Below are positions 17,203-25,351 of a DNA stretch of 51,769 nt, piece after piece (position 1 is the first letter of the stretch; each line of letters opens with the position of its first letter). The translations under genes and the position numbers were made by a program. The stretch is from Clostridia bacterium (lineage in GTDB: Bacteria > Bacillota > Clostridia > Oscillospirales > Acutalibacteraceae): NCBI GenBank assembly GCA_017520705.1, contig JAFXFF010000010.1, forward strand, positions 1-51,769. The letters run 5' to 3'. Under the pieces are notes generated by a model. The model saw nothing but the letters and a program-made list of their open reading frames with translations. It searched no databases and was not told the DNA's origin.

Positions 17203-20067
17203 TTAACCCAGTTCAACCTCAAATCCGGCCAGATACTGTTGCAGGAGGCCCAGATCCTTGTTGTTCACGCGGCTGTCGGCATTCACGTCGGCGGCGCGCT
17301 GATTCACGCTCACCTCGAAGCCCGCCAGATACTGCTGTAACAGGCCCAGGTCCTTGTTGTTGATGCGGCCGTCCTCATTCACGTCGCCCACAACATAATC
17401 TACGACCTCCACGTAGCCGTTCTCGACGCGGAAGCCCACGTTGTCGAAATTCTGGTCATACACGTCCTCGGAGTCGTAGGTCAGGGTGATCTCCGTCTTG
17501 CCCAGGGGAGCCCCCTCCTTGACGCGGAAGGTAGCCAGTACGATGATGCCATCGGTGGTGTTGTTGGGGTTGACGGCATCCGCCCAGTTGGCAATAAAGG
17601 GATTCCTGGTGGTGGGGCTGAGAACAACGTTGGCGAAATCGCCCTCTTCCAGGGAGATCAGCTCCAGCACGTCGGCGTCGTAGGCCACCTCCAGGCGCAG
17701 GGACACGATACCGCTGTTGCGCTGGGTACGGATGGCAACGGTGATCTCCTCCCCCTCGCAGGCGGTGACACTCTCCACCACAAAGGCGGGCGCATCGGCG
17801 GGCAGGTCGGGGGTCACGGGAGGCTTGTCGGGCACCTCGCGGATACCGCCGCAGGTGTTGCAATAGGCGTCGTAATCGTCATCGTAGGTGTGATCGCCTG
17901 TGGCGGGGAATACTACCGTATACGAGTCCCCACAACCATCACGCGTGCACACATAAGTCCCCAAACCATCCGTGCCACATGTGTAAGGGATTGTCATAGT
18001 TCCTTCATAAATATGGCCGGTAGCAGGGAACTCTACCTCGTAGGACATACCACAATTCACACACGTCTTAACAGTCAACATGCTTGTGGTACATGTGCCC
18101 GGAACAATAATGGTAAACTCAAAGTCGTGGAAAGCATATTCAACCAATAAATACCGATAGACGGCGCGCTCCTCCACCCATGCGGAAGGGTCATACGAAT
18201 CGCCCCAATCGGACCACTCCGTCCAACTGGCCGAGCTGTCTATCCAATAACGATAACGATACTCTGTTTTGCTCTCAATGATAGCCGAATCGTCCACATC
18301 GGGGTATTCCGTAGACCACTCCGACGTGTACGATGCGATAATCTCCTCATAAAAATACCCACAAGTTATGCAAGTATAACGCAGTTTAATAGGCTCGGTG
18401 CAGGTGGCTGGAATCTCCTCCAAAGTATACCAATGCCCGGTGGGATCCACAGCATCGCTGATCCAATCATATCCGCATCGCCAGCAGGAATGCTCAGTAT
18501 AACCCGGCTCGGTACAAGTGGGCTTATATGTCAACGATGCATAGGCATGCTCCAACGGATCGGTGTAATTATCGTTATACGCATATCCGCAGAGGGTGCA
18601 GGTGTAAGTCGTATAACCGCCCTCGGTGCAGGTGGGATGACGTACAGACGATGCATAGACATGCGGTTCGGTGTAATAATCATTATACGTATATCCGCAG
18701 AGGGTACAGGTGTAAGTCGTATAGCCACCCTCGATACAGGTGGGCTCTTTAACCGTTACATTGTAGGAGTGACTGCAAGAGGTGTCCAATACGAAAAATA
18801 TGGATTCACAATCTTCTAAGTAAAGCTCGTCATTATACACCGTGGCAGTGGTCGTTGCATCTTTGGCATAATACGAGTCCACACGAACACGCACTCTGTA
18901 CTGATATACACCGACATCAAGAGTGCCAAACGTAAGCATTGTATCCACGGCACTGCCGGCCAAGTTGTAGGACGTCACAGAAAGATTGTCGTGGTGTCCG
19001 TAAAGATAATCCGTAAGGCCACCGGGGCTCGTTACCCACGCTTGTACGCGGGTGATGGTTTGACAGGAAGAGCTAATGGTTCCCCCGATAATGAACGACT
19101 TGCCTTTATCGATGCTGGCGGGAGAAACCGGGTTCTTGACGGTTACGTCATCGGTCAACTGTTTAACAAACTTGGTATTACCGGCGAACAGATAACCGGT
19201 GCCGCCGCTTTTTGTTTTTACCTCATACCACAGATTTCCGGTCTTGGTAGTGTTGCGATGCAAAGCGATGGCTTCGTATTCGTCGCCTACCTTAACCGAC
19301 TCTACGTCCTTAGAATTCGGATCGGTTTCCTTGCTGCAGGGCAAACTTTTTATGGTGGACGCATTGGTTACTTTAACGATACAGTGAGATTTGAAAGATT
19401 TGGCAATAAGATTGGGAGTAGTGTTGCCATCATCCGACTGCCCTTTTGAAGTCAATCTAGCACCCTTTTCAAACCAATTCTGATATTGCGTAGTGATAGC
19501 ACGGTCTAAATAACCAGAACCAGTAAACTCCACCATCCACGGTACACCATTTTTTAGGCCAGCGTAGATAATAATATGTCTACCGCTATTAACCCAACCA
19601 ATAATATCGCCTGGCCTCAGCTCGCTGTAATCGCCTTTTTTCGCTTTTTGCACCGCTCCAGTGATGTCCTCGCCGTAATTAACTAAATCTTCAATTTTAA
19701 TAGACATATAGCCAGAACCATAGTTACTCAGTAGAATACAAGAACCATACGGGGGTGTGTAATTTGAAGAACGAAATCCACAATCATTCAGTACGCGTCC
19801 TACAAATCCACTGCAATCAAAAGTAAATTGACCCAGATATTTGTAACCCGTGCGCCAATAAATTGACTCTTCCCAAGGCTCGTAGTGAGACCAATAACCC
19901 GCGCCTGCGTTAGCCCATTTTCTGGCCTCCGCAACAATATCTTCACCAGATACATTGTTAGTGTTTATAACTTCGTATCTACTCGCCGCACTCACACTCA
20001 CCGCGCCTAACGGGATGCACATCAGCAGCATGACCACTGCTAATACACTTGCCAATAGTTTTTTCAT
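17203..20067 (-). CDS. Secreted NlpC/P60 peptidoglycan hydrolase with Cys-rich repeats, cohesin and type I dockerin
   Basis: A 954-residue exported protein; ATG at 20067 after AGGAGGTG. Domains in order: signal peptide (1-28), NlpC/P60 cysteine peptidase (about 36-240; FDCSGFVG with Cys85 and GRHIIIYAG with His164), an SH3-like domain (about 260-335), an immunoglobulin-like segment (about 345-470), six or so Cys-pair repeats (about 480-770) of the form TCTEGGYTTYTCTLCGY, a cohesin-like domain (about 775-885; VVESVTACEGEEITVAI onward), and a C-terminal dockerin with two NNKDLGLLQQYLAGF repeats. It should cleave cell-wall stem peptides and both receive and dock into a multiprotein surface assembly. 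Cohesin and dockerin in one chain suggest an adaptor or chain-forming role. The divergent XRE gene and paired operators imply dedicated repression. Confidence 0.9.
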   Translation of the reverse strand: MKKLLASVLAVVMLLMCIPLGAVSVSAASRYEVINTNNVSGEDIVAEARKWANAGAGYWSHYEPWEESIYWRTGYKYLGQFTFDCSGFVGRVLNDCGFRSSNYTPPYGSCILLSNYGSGYMSIKIEDLVNYGEDITGAVQKAKKGDYSELRPGDIIGWVNSGRHIIIYAGLKNGVPWMVEFTGSGYLDRAITTQYQNWFEKGARLTSKGQSDDGNTTPNLIAKSFKSHCIVKVTNASTIKSLPCSKETDPNSKDVESVKVGDEYEAIALHRNTTKTGNLWYEVKTKSGGTGYLFAGNTKFVKQLTDDVTVKNPVSPASIDKGKSFIIGGTISSSCQTITRVQAWVTSPGGLTDYLYGHHDNLSVTSYNLAGSAVDTMLTFGTLDVGVYQYRVRVRVDSYYAKDATTTATVYNDELYLEDCESIFFVLDTSCSHSYNVTVKEPTCIEGGYTTYTCTLCGYTYNDYYTEPHVYASSVRHPTCTEGGYTTYTCTLCGYAYNDNYTDPLEHAYASLTYKPTCTEPGYTEHSCWRCGYDWISDAVDPTGHWYTLEEIPATCTEPIKLRYTCITCGYFYEEIIASYTSEWSTEYPDVDDSAIIESKTEYRYRYWIDSSASWTEWSDWGDSYDPSAWVEERAVYRYLLVEYAFHDFEFTIIVPGTCTTSMLTVKTCVNCGMSYEVEFPATGHIYEGTMTIPYTCGTDGLGTYVCTRDGCGDSYTVVFPATGDHTYDDDYDAYCNTCGGIREVPDKPPVTPDLPADAPAFVVESVTACEGEEITVAIRTQRNSGIVSLRLEVAYDADVLELISLEEGDFANVVLSPTTRNPFIANWADAVNPNNTTDGIIVLATFRVKEGAPLGKTEITLTYDSEDVYDQNFDNVGFRVENGYVEVVDYVVGDVNEDGRINNKDLGLLQQYLAGFEVSVNQRAADVNADSRVNNKDLGLLQQYLAGFEVELG

Positions 20068-20088
20068 ACCAAAACACCTCCTGAGAAT

Positions 20089-20127
20089 ATCCCAAATTGG
20101 GATAAAAATAATATACCATTGTGGGAT
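20089..20127. promoter_or_regulatory. Paired operators, probable XRE repressor binding sites
   Basis: ATCCCA-AAT-TGGGAT (20089-20103) is a perfect 6-3-6 palindrome. ATACCA-TTG-TGGGAT (20113-20127) is a second copy with one mismatch, centre to centre 24 bp. The second lies between the -10 and -35 of the reverse promoter, the first just downstream of -10: the arrangement of a repressor. Confidence 0.75.
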
Positions 20128-20138
20128 AATATTGTCAA
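20110..20138 (-). promoter_or_regulatory. SigA promoter of the NlpC-cohesin-dockerin gene
   Basis: Reverse strand TTGACA (20138-20133), 17-bp spacer, TATATT (20115-20110): near-consensus, so it would be strong unless repressed through the overlapping operators. Confidence 0.85.
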
Positions 20139-20149
20139 GAGGTGATGAC

Positions 20150-20356
20150 ATGCGACTCAAGGAACTGCGCAAAGCGCGGGGCATATCCCAACTGAAACTG
20201 GCGATGGACTTAAGCACCAACCAAAACACCATCAGCCGCTACGAAACCGGCGAACGGGAGCCGGGGATTACCGAGCTCATCGCGCTGGCGGACTATTTCG
20301 GCGTATCGGTGGACTACCTCCTCGAACGCACCGACAACCCCCTGATGAACCAATAA
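20150..20356 (+). CDS. XRE-family transcriptional regulator (small Cro/C1-type)
   Basis: A 68-residue protein that is almost entirely one helix-turn-helix domain: LKELRKARGISQLKLAMDLS followed by TNQNTISRYETGEREP (recognition helix) and ADYFGVSVDYLLERTD. ATG at 20150 follows AAGAGGTG. It is divergent from the NlpC-cohesin-dockerin gene, with two 6-3-6 palindromes in the 82-bp gap, so it most likely represses that gene and perhaps itself. No effector or protease domain is present, so release from DNA would need another signal. A terminator follows directly. Confidence 0.92.
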   Translation: MRLKELRKARGISQLKLAMDLSTNQNTISRYETGEREPGITELIALADYFGVSVDYLLERTDNPLMNQ

Positions 20357-20402
20357 AACAGCCTGCGGCACGGGTCATCCCCGCCACCACAGGCTGTTTT
20401 TC
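20355..20402 (+). terminator. Intrinsic terminator of the XRE gene
   Basis: Imperfect hairpin built on AAAACAGCCTG / CAGGCTGTTTTT with an interrupted GC-rich middle, immediately after the stop. Degenerate copy of the stem seen at 17156 and 32285. Confidence 0.8.
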
Positions 20403-20468
20403 TTTTGTCATGCCTCCCAAAATCCGATGTCGGACGTGTGTCGCGTGGAAAAACCGTCCATTTTATCG

Positions 20469-20497
20469 TTTACATTTTCTCCCATCCGTGCTATACT
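20469..20497 (+). promoter_or_regulatory. SigA-type promoter of the esterase genes
   Basis: TTTACA (20469-20474), 17-bp spacer, TATACT (20492-20497), 22 nt before the start at 20519. Confidence 0.8.
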
Positions 20498-20518
20498 TGT
20501 CCCAAAGGAGTGATGACT

Positions 20519-21166
20519 ATGTACACTAAGCATCAATGGAATTGTGAGCCCTGGAAATCCTTTCACTACGTAGTGAATCTACCCAAGGATTATGACGAGA
20601 ACAAAACCTATCCTTTGGTATTCTTCCTCCACGGCGCCGGTGAGCGCGGCGACGACCTGGATGTGGCCAGCCGCCACGGCTATATGCGCTACGTCCGCGA
20701 ACAGGGCGCCGAATACCCCTTCCTGTTCGTGGCTCCCCAGTGCCCGGGTTGGGATTATTGGGGCTGCTACACCGAGAGTCTCTTACACTTCATCGACTAC
20801 ATCTGCAACACCTACCCCGTGGACCGGGATCGGGTCATTCTGACGGGTTTAAGCATGGGCGGCACCGGCACCTGGATGCTGGCCATGGCGGATCCTGACC
20901 GCTTCTCCTGCATCGTCCCCGTCTGCGGCACCGGCATCGTGTGGAACGCCAAACGGCTGGCCAATCTGCCCATCCGCATCTACCACGGCGACGACGATCC
21001 CATCGTCCCCTTTGAAGAGAGCGTGGTGATGCTCCGCGAGCTGACCCGCGCCGGCGCCGACGTCAAGCTGACCATCTGCTACGGCGTGGGCCACAACGCG
21101 TGGGAGACCGCCTACACCGACCCCGACCTCATCGACTGGATGCTGGCACAAAAGCGAAAGGGATAA
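20519..21166 (+). CDS. Alpha/beta-hydrolase esterase (PHB depolymerase / feruloyl esterase-like)
   Basis: A 215-residue cytoplasmic serine hydrolase of the family often labelled phospholipase/carboxylesterase or CE1-like. FFLHGAGERGDD (36-47) supplies the oxyanion region, Ser112 in GLSMGG is the nucleophile, Asp160 in DDDPIVP and His192 in GVGHNAW complete the triad. ATG 20519 is chosen over the upstream ATG at 20513, because AAAGGAG ends at 20510. It is followed after 4 nt by a sialate-O-acetylesterase-type gene, so the pair probably removes acyl groups from imported plant glycans. The exact acyl group is unknown. Confidence 0.88.
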   Translation: MYTKHQWNCEPWKSFHYVVNLPKDYDENKTYPLVFFLHGAGERGDDLDVASRHGYMRYVREQGAEYPFLFVAPQCPGWDYWGCYTESLLHFIDYICNTYPVDRDRVILTGLSMGGTGTWMLAMADPDRFSCIVPVCGTGIVWNAKRLANLPIRIYHGDDDPIVPFEESVVMLRELTRAGADVKLTICYGVGHNAWETAYTDPDLIDWMLAQKRKG

Positions 21167-21170
21167 GCCT

Positions 21171-22454
21171 ATGAAATTAGCCGCTATTTTCACCGACCAT
21201 ATGGTGCTGCAGCGCGACTGCCCCATCGCCCTCTTCGGCGAGGGTGAGGGTCACGGCACCGCCACCTTAAACGGTTCCAAAACCCAATTTGAAGCCAACG
21301 GCAAATTCCTGACCTACCTGCCTGCCATGCCCGCCGGCGGCCCCTACGACCTGACCGTCACCATGGGTGACGAATCGGTCACCCTCACCGACATTTTGGT
21401 GGGCGACGTGTATCTGGCCGGCGGCCAATCCAATATGCAGTTCCGCGTGGAGGAATCCACCGACATCCCCCGCATCGGCAACCAGCACGTGCGTGTCTTC
21501 ACCGAGGGTCACTTTGCGGACGAAAACCGCAACGAGACCTACAATGATACCCCCTGGCAGGTGGCTACCGAGGAGACTCTGCTCTCCTTCACTGCCATCG
21601 GCTATGACGTGGGGCGTATGCTGTGCGAGGAGCTGGATGTTCCCGTGGGTATTGTCTCCTGCAACATCGGCGCCTCTCGTGTGGACGCCTGGACCGCTCC
21701 CGAGATTGTGAACGACCCCAATTATCAGCAGCTGCTGGGCGCCAAGCACGGGGATTGGCACTATTACAAGTTCAACCAAGAGTCTTGGTGCTATATTAAC
21801 AAGCTCCTCCCCATCGTCCCCTACACCCTCTGCGGCGTGCTGTGGTATCAGGGCGAGAGCAACCGCCTCGCCGAGGAGGCGGTCCACTACCATATGCTGA
21901 TGACCCTCCTCATCGAGAATTGGCGGGAACTGTGGCAAAAGGAGTTGCCCTTCTACATCGTGCAGATCGCCCCGCATAACGACGGCGAATGGAACGATTG
22001 GGCCCACATCCGTCAAGCGCAAGAGCGGGTAGCCCGCGAGGTGCCCGCCACCTACCTCTGCACCCTCGCCCATACCGGTGAAGCGGACAACATCCACCCC
22101 ACCAAAAAGCACCAAATCGCCACCGAGCTGAAGAACGCCGTACTGGCTAACGCCTTCGGCTACGATGTGGAATACTGCGGCCCCATCTACGGTGCCGTCA
22201 CCGCCACCGCCGACGGCGTCACCATCGCCTTCTCCCACGCCGAGGGGCTGCACTTTGACGGCGCCCCCGCCGACCTGCAGGTCTACGACGCCGCAGGCGA
22301 CCCCCTCCCCTACACCGCCGCCATCGAGGGGGACACCCTCCATATCACCGCCGCCGGTGTTTCCCGCATCACGATGGGCTTCTGCAATTCCCCCACCCAC
22401 AATCTGTACAACGAGGCAGGGTTCTTAGCGTCTCCCTTTGAGGTCATTCTGTAA
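21171..22454 (+). CDS. Sialate O-acetylesterase-family (SGNH) carbohydrate esterase
   Basis: A 427-residue esterase. The N-terminal beta domain starts with FTDHMVLQRDCPIALFG, typical of the 9-O-acetylesterase family. The catalytic blocks are AGGQSNMQF (Ser87), GVLWYQGESN (about 223-232) and DNIHPTKK (Asp306, His309). Bacterial members deacetylate sialic acid or, more often in plant-fibre degraders, acetylated xylan or pectin oligosaccharides; with rhamnosidases in the window the second seems likelier. No signal peptide, so it acts inside the cell. Co-transcribed with the preceding esterase. Confidence 0.9.
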   Translation: MKLAAIFTDHMVLQRDCPIALFGEGEGHGTATLNGSKTQFEANGKFLTYLPAMPAGGPYDLTVTMGDESVTLTDILVGDVYLAGGQSNMQFRVEESTDIPRIGNQHVRVFTEGHFADENRNETYNDTPWQVATEETLLSFTAIGYDVGRMLCEELDVPVGIVSCNIGASRVDAWTAPEIVNDPNYQQLLGAKHGDWHYYKFNQESWCYINKLLPIVPYTLCGVLWYQGESNRLAEEAVHYHMLMTLLIENWRELWQKELPFYIVQIAPHNDGEWNDWAHIRQAQERVAREVPATYLCTLAHTGEADNIHPTKKHQIATELKNAVLANAFGYDVEYCGPIYGAVTATADGVTIAFSHAEGLHFDGAPADLQVYDAAGDPLPYTAAIEGDTLHITAAGVSRITMGFCNSPTHNLYNEAGFLASPFEVIL

Positions 22455-22489
22455 CCTTCGCCCGCATAAAAACAAAAGGAGGTATCCCT

Positions 22490-22930
22490 ATGAATCAGAC
22501 TGCCCCAACCAAGCGCCGCACCCGCACCCTCATCCTATGGATTCTTCTGTCCGTCATCCTGCTGGCACTGGTATGTGCGGCGGTGTGGTTCTTTATGGGT
22601 TGTCCCCCCGGGATCCCTGCGCGCAAGACCGCCGTCCTGTGTTACGACGATCCTTCCACAAGCGCCGACACCCCCGTGGAGGTCACCCTCACCGAGGAGG
22701 AGACCCGCATGGTCCGCAAATATATGAAACAGGGAAATCGCCGTTTCGACGGAGCGGGTTGCCTTTTCAACGAAACTTCCATCGCTTTCGGCAGAAAAGA
22801 ATACGCCATCGCCTTAGACGGTTGCCCTGCCATTCGGGAAATGGGGAACGAAAAAGCCTATGAGCTCTCCGACGAGGGAATGGACTACATCGTCTCTTTG
22901 TTTGAGAAATACGCAGGCTGCTTCCCGTAA
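22490..22930 (+). CDS. Single-pass membrane protein of unknown function
   Basis: Unrecognised 146-residue protein. A basic N-terminus (KRRTRT) and one hydrophobic segment (about 14-37) anchor it; the rest is outside if the positive-inside rule holds. The outer part has PVEVTLTEEETRMVRKYMKQGN, a pattern seen in many small Clostridia proteins, and EYAIALDGCPAIREMG. ATG follows AAAGGAGG with normal spacing. It starts 35 nt after the esterase gene and is followed by a strong terminator, so it is probably the last gene of that transcript. Confidence 0.78.
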   Translation: MNQTAPTKRRTRTLILWILLSVILLALVCAAVWFFMGCPPGIPARKTAVLCYDDPSTSADTPVEVTLTEEETRMVRKYMKQGNRRFDGAGCLFNETSIAFGRKEYAIALDGCPAIREMGNEKAYELSDEGMDYIVSLFEKYAGCFP

Positions 22931-22939
22931 TAACAGCAC

Positions 22940-22983
22940 AAAAAAGAGTCGGTGCAACCGTTGGTTGCACCGACTCTTTTTTA
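22940..22983. terminator. Bidirectional intrinsic terminator
   Basis: Twenty-bp-class stem AAAAAAGAGTCGGTGCAACC / GGTTGCACCGACTCTTTTTT with a 4-nt loop, between convergent stops at 22930 and 22981. Confidence 0.95.
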
Positions 22984-23502
22984 CTTATTCCTCACGTGAT
23001 ACCACCCATCCCCGATCCTTTTGACACGAATGTCCGTTGGATCCGTATGGATATACATCCACGTGGGCTTTTCGTCGGGCGAATAGACCAATGCGTAAGG
23101 AACTTGCGCACAAAAATCGATCCGATCACCGCATATACGAATGGTGTTCAGATGGGCATCGGAAGAAAACGCCTCATCGACAATGGTTTCCAACGCCGCT
23201 TTCACGTCCTCCGGGAGCTCCGCATACTCTTTCGTATCGGGATCATACAGCGTGATGAAATCTTTCGGACTGTTCAGCGGAAAACTGACAGAAACCCATT
23301 TTTCCTCTTCAGACGCATAGTTCTCCATCACGTAATCCTTTACCGTGTTAAATTCCGATGCATAGTCTTTGTATTCTACTGCCCATTCCCACCTACCCAC
23401 GTAAAAAAATATACCAAGCAAAACAATACGTGAAACCAGCCAGGCCACACAAACGGAGACTGCACCGACAGCAACAAGCCGGATCACTTTCTTAACTTTC
23501 AT
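22981..23502 (-). CDS. Membrane-anchored protein of unknown function (operon of small envelope proteins)
   Basis: Unrecognised 173-residue protein. A basic start (MKVKK) and a hydrophobic stretch at about 8-35 give one membrane anchor. The extracytoplasmic part is acidic and has no enzymatic motif; YKDYASEFNTVKDYVMENY is probably helical and the C-terminal half beta. The start overlaps the end of the preceding gene by 11 nt, so translation is coupled. Last gene of a four-gene reverse operon from 25018. Confidence 0.75.
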   Translation of the reverse strand: MKVKKVIRLVAVGAVSVCVAWLVSRIVLLGIFFYVGRWEWAVEYKDYASEFNTVKDYVMENYASEEEKWVSVSFPLNSPKDFITLYDPDTKEYAELPEDVKAALETIVDEAFSSDAHLNTIRICGDRIDFCAQVPYALVYSPDEKPTWMYIHTDPTDIRVKRIGDGWYHVRNK

Positions 23503-23974
23503 CGCTTTTCCTCCTTCGGTGGCGTCGCACCATCCAAACGGCTCCCGCGCCGAGGGCGAGCACCAGCACGCCTATCTTCATCGCATTGGCAAACATTTGG
23601 CGTTTGAGCAGCCCTTCATCCGGCAGGACGAAACTCTGCGACCGCCACTTCCCCGCATCGTTAAATCGCCACGACAGCTCCACCACGGCTCCCTTCTGCG
23701 TGATGCGGTACTCCCCCGCTTCAAAGGGGCAGTAGCCGTCGTCCGCACCGCTGGTCTGCCCCAGGAGGATGGGCTTTCTCCATCCGTACTCATAGTACAC
23801 TTCCGCCCCGCTGCCCTGCAGGTAGCTCCACTCCCGTATGACCAGCACACCGTCGCGGCCCTCCAATTCCGCCACAATATCCTCGTTGTACTCTCTCGCG
23901 GATGCTCCGCATCCGCAAAGCAAGCTCAGCATCACACACAAAAGGATACAGATCGGAACGATTCTCTTATTCAT
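23492..23974 (-). CDS. Lipoprotein with C-terminal TM anchor, unknown function
   Basis: Unrecognised 160-residue protein. The N-terminus is a lipoprotein-type signal with LSLLCGCG (Cys near 20-22). The middle (about 30-115) looks like a beta domain (VLVIREWSYLQGSGAEVYYEYG). A second hydrophobic segment at about 133-150 is followed by the basic tail RRHRRRK, so the protein would be held at both ends, with its domain outside. This signal-domain-anchor layout resembles sortase-independent surface proteins. Third gene of the reverse operon; 3-nt gap from the second. Confidence 0.75.
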   Translation of the reverse strand: MNKRIVPICILLCVMLSLLCGCGASAREYNEDIVAELEGRDGVLVIREWSYLQGSGAEVYYEYGWRKPILLGQTSGADDGYCPFEAGEYRITQKGAVVELSWRFNDAGKWRSQSFVLPDEGLLKRQMFANAMKIGVLVLALGAGAVWMVRRHRRRKSDES

Positions 23975-23977
23975 CCT

Positions 23978-24424
23978 TCATCCTCCTTTTACCTGCGGAA
24001 AGCAATAGAAATATCCGCCGCCCACGGCACACGCCAACCACACCAATGCAAGAGGTAACAAAAACGGCTGTATCCAATCCCGATTGACCACAAACAACAG
24101 GATGAAAAAAGCATAGTACACCACCGTAGCCGCCAGGGACAGGCAGAGGGCTGCCACACCCTCACCGCGTCTTCCATCGGCGCGAGAGGCCACCGCCCCA
24201 CGCACCGAGCAGAACAGCAAAAGACCGTTGAGCACCCCCACCCCCGCCACGATGGTTGCAAGAAACAGGATACCTTTTTCCAAAAGATACCCCAGCGGCA
24301 TATCGGTATCCATGGGAGGGAAGCACACCACCGCCAGCAGATCGATGACAGAATTCACCAGCAGAATCCCCCACAGCGCGAGGTGCACCGCCGACGCGAT
24401 GACAAATCCGTTGCGTTTCTTCAT
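23978..24424 (-). CDS. Four-TM membrane protein of unknown function
   Basis: Unrecognised 148-residue protein made of four hydrophobic segments (about 10-32, 45-70, 85-110 and 115-138) with short loops. ATG at 24424 (MKKRNGF) is preferred to one 18 nt upstream, because GGGGAGAAGG precedes it at normal spacing. It lies between a single-pass protein and a lipoprotein in one operon, so the set may form a membrane complex. No family assigned. Confidence 0.74.
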   Translation of the reverse strand: MKKRNGFVIASAVHLALWGILLVNSVIDLLAVVCFPPMDTDMPLGYLLEKGILFLATIVAGVGVLNGLLLFCSVRGAVASRADGRRGEGVAALCLSLAATVVYYAFFILLFVVNRDWIQPFLLPLALVWLACAVGGGYFYCFPQVKGG

Positions 24425-24454
24425 ATCCTTCTCCCCTTTCATCGAACATCGGAT

Positions 24455-25018
24455 TTACGGAAAGGCCATATGCGGATGATGCCCGTCAAAGAAAACGGTC
24501 AGCATATCGCCGCTGTCGGAATAGCGGATATAGGTATACGGTTCTGTTTTATGCTCGACTTGTCGCTCCCACGGACCGCCCATAGCATCCGCCCATTCTC
24601 CGGGTGACACGTCATCAGCCCGCCTCGGCAAACTCCAGTACGCCTCATCCAATCCCAAGGCTGCGAAAATACAGTCATCCTTTGCCTGCCGAAGCTCCTC
24701 CGTGATGGGGCATTCGAACAGGATGAGCACCGACGGATCCCGAAAGGCGTTGGTGTTGAACCCCTTGATAAACACCGCATTGTCCGGAATGGATATTTGG
24801 TAGTGCGTTTCCAATTGCTCAAGGAGTTTAGGCGAAAACCCCTTTTTGATCTCGGTGGGGGAGCCAAACAGAAAGCCCGCAAGCACCTCTTTGGGTGTCT
24901 TCATCTCTCCCGTGATGACGTCCTTGTAGATCCACTCGTTTCGCCACACCGCCACAACCATAACGGCCACCACGGAAACGACGGCAACGAGGATAACGGT
25001 TTTTTTCCGCTTTGTCAT
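24455..25018 (-). CDS. Single-pass membrane protein of unknown function, first gene of reverse operon
   Basis: Unrecognised 187-residue protein. The start ATG at 25018 fits the AAAGGAG site eight bases upstream; a second ATG at 25024 is too close to it. KRKK precedes one TM segment (about 9-27); the remaining ~160 residues are outside. They include PKLLEQLETHYQISIPDNAVFIKGF and a C-terminal YIRYSDSGDMLTVFFDG. The promoter at 25063-25091 is strong, so expression is expected. No homologous family recognised. Confidence 0.75.
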   Translation of the reverse strand: MTKRKKTVILVAVVSVVAVMVVAVWRNEWIYKDVITGEMKTPKEVLAGFLFGSPTEIKKGFSPKLLEQLETHYQISIPDNAVFIKGFNTNAFRDPSVLILFECPITEELRQAKDDCIFAALGLDEAYWSLPRRADDVSPGEWADAMGGPWERQVEHKTEPYTYIRYSDSGDMLTVFFDGHHPHMAFP

Positions 25019-25062
25019 ACCCATTTCTCCTTTCGCACGGCTTATACCGTTTCACTGCCCCC

Positions 25063-25091
25063 ATCATACAATTGTTTTTATCGTTTGTCAA
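25063..25091 (-). promoter_or_regulatory. SigA promoter of the small-membrane-protein operon, with CGATAAAAA direct repeats
   Basis: Reverse strand TTGACA (25091-25086), 17-bp spacer, TATGAT (25068-25063). The sequence CGATAAAAA occurs twice around the -35, a possible regulator site. Confidence 0.8.
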
Positions 25092-25167
25092 TATATTTTT
25101 ATCGAATTTCAATATGTTTTTCAAAACAAACGGTACCAACATTCCTTTTTCTTGTGCATTTCTCCCA

Positions 25168-25196
25168 TTGACTTTTCCGCCGTTTTGATGTATACT
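25168..25196 (+). promoter_or_regulatory. SigA promoter of pflBA
   Basis: TTGACT (25168-25173), 17-bp spacer, TATACT (25191-25196), about 12 nt before the ZTP aptamer. Confidence 0.85.
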
Positions 25197-25207
25197 GTGT
25201 CCATATC

Positions 25208-25281
25208 CTCCCACATGACTGACGGATAGCGCAGGTGAAACTGCGGTGGAGTGTGGGAGTTCTATGCCGACCGTCTGGGCA
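25208..25281 (+). ncRNA. ZTP (pfl motif) riboswitch aptamer
   Basis: P1 is the perfect 8-bp pair CTCCCACA / TGTGGGAG (25208-25215 and 25252-25259). It encloses the conserved TGACTGACGGATA internal loop, a small P2 hairpin (CGCAG / CTGCG) and GTGGAG. Then follows the hallmark CCGACCGTCTGGGCA (25267-25281), which forms P3 and the pseudoknot. This is the consensus of the motif that senses ZTP/ZMP, a sign of 10-formyl-tetrahydrofolate shortage. Its 3' end overlaps the terminator stem at 25276, so ligand binding should block termination and switch pflBA on. Confidence 0.93.
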
Positions 25282-25318
25282 AAATCAGTTTTCACAAACT
25301 GGTTTTGCCCATTTTTTA
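25276..25318 (+). terminator. Riboswitch-controlled intrinsic terminator upstream of pflB
   Basis: TGGGCAAAA..CAGTTT pairs with AAACTG..TTTTGCCCA, followed by T6. The left arm uses the TGGGCA of the aptamer, so aptamer and terminator exclude each other. Confidence 0.9.
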
Positions 25319-25351
25319 TTGGGCAAAACCCAACAAAAAGGAGGACTCACT

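Noticed and set aside
20095-20130. A forward promoter for the XRE gene using TTGGGA and GATAAT
   Set aside because: The spacing is 21 bp, too long for SigA; I could not define the gene's own promoter.
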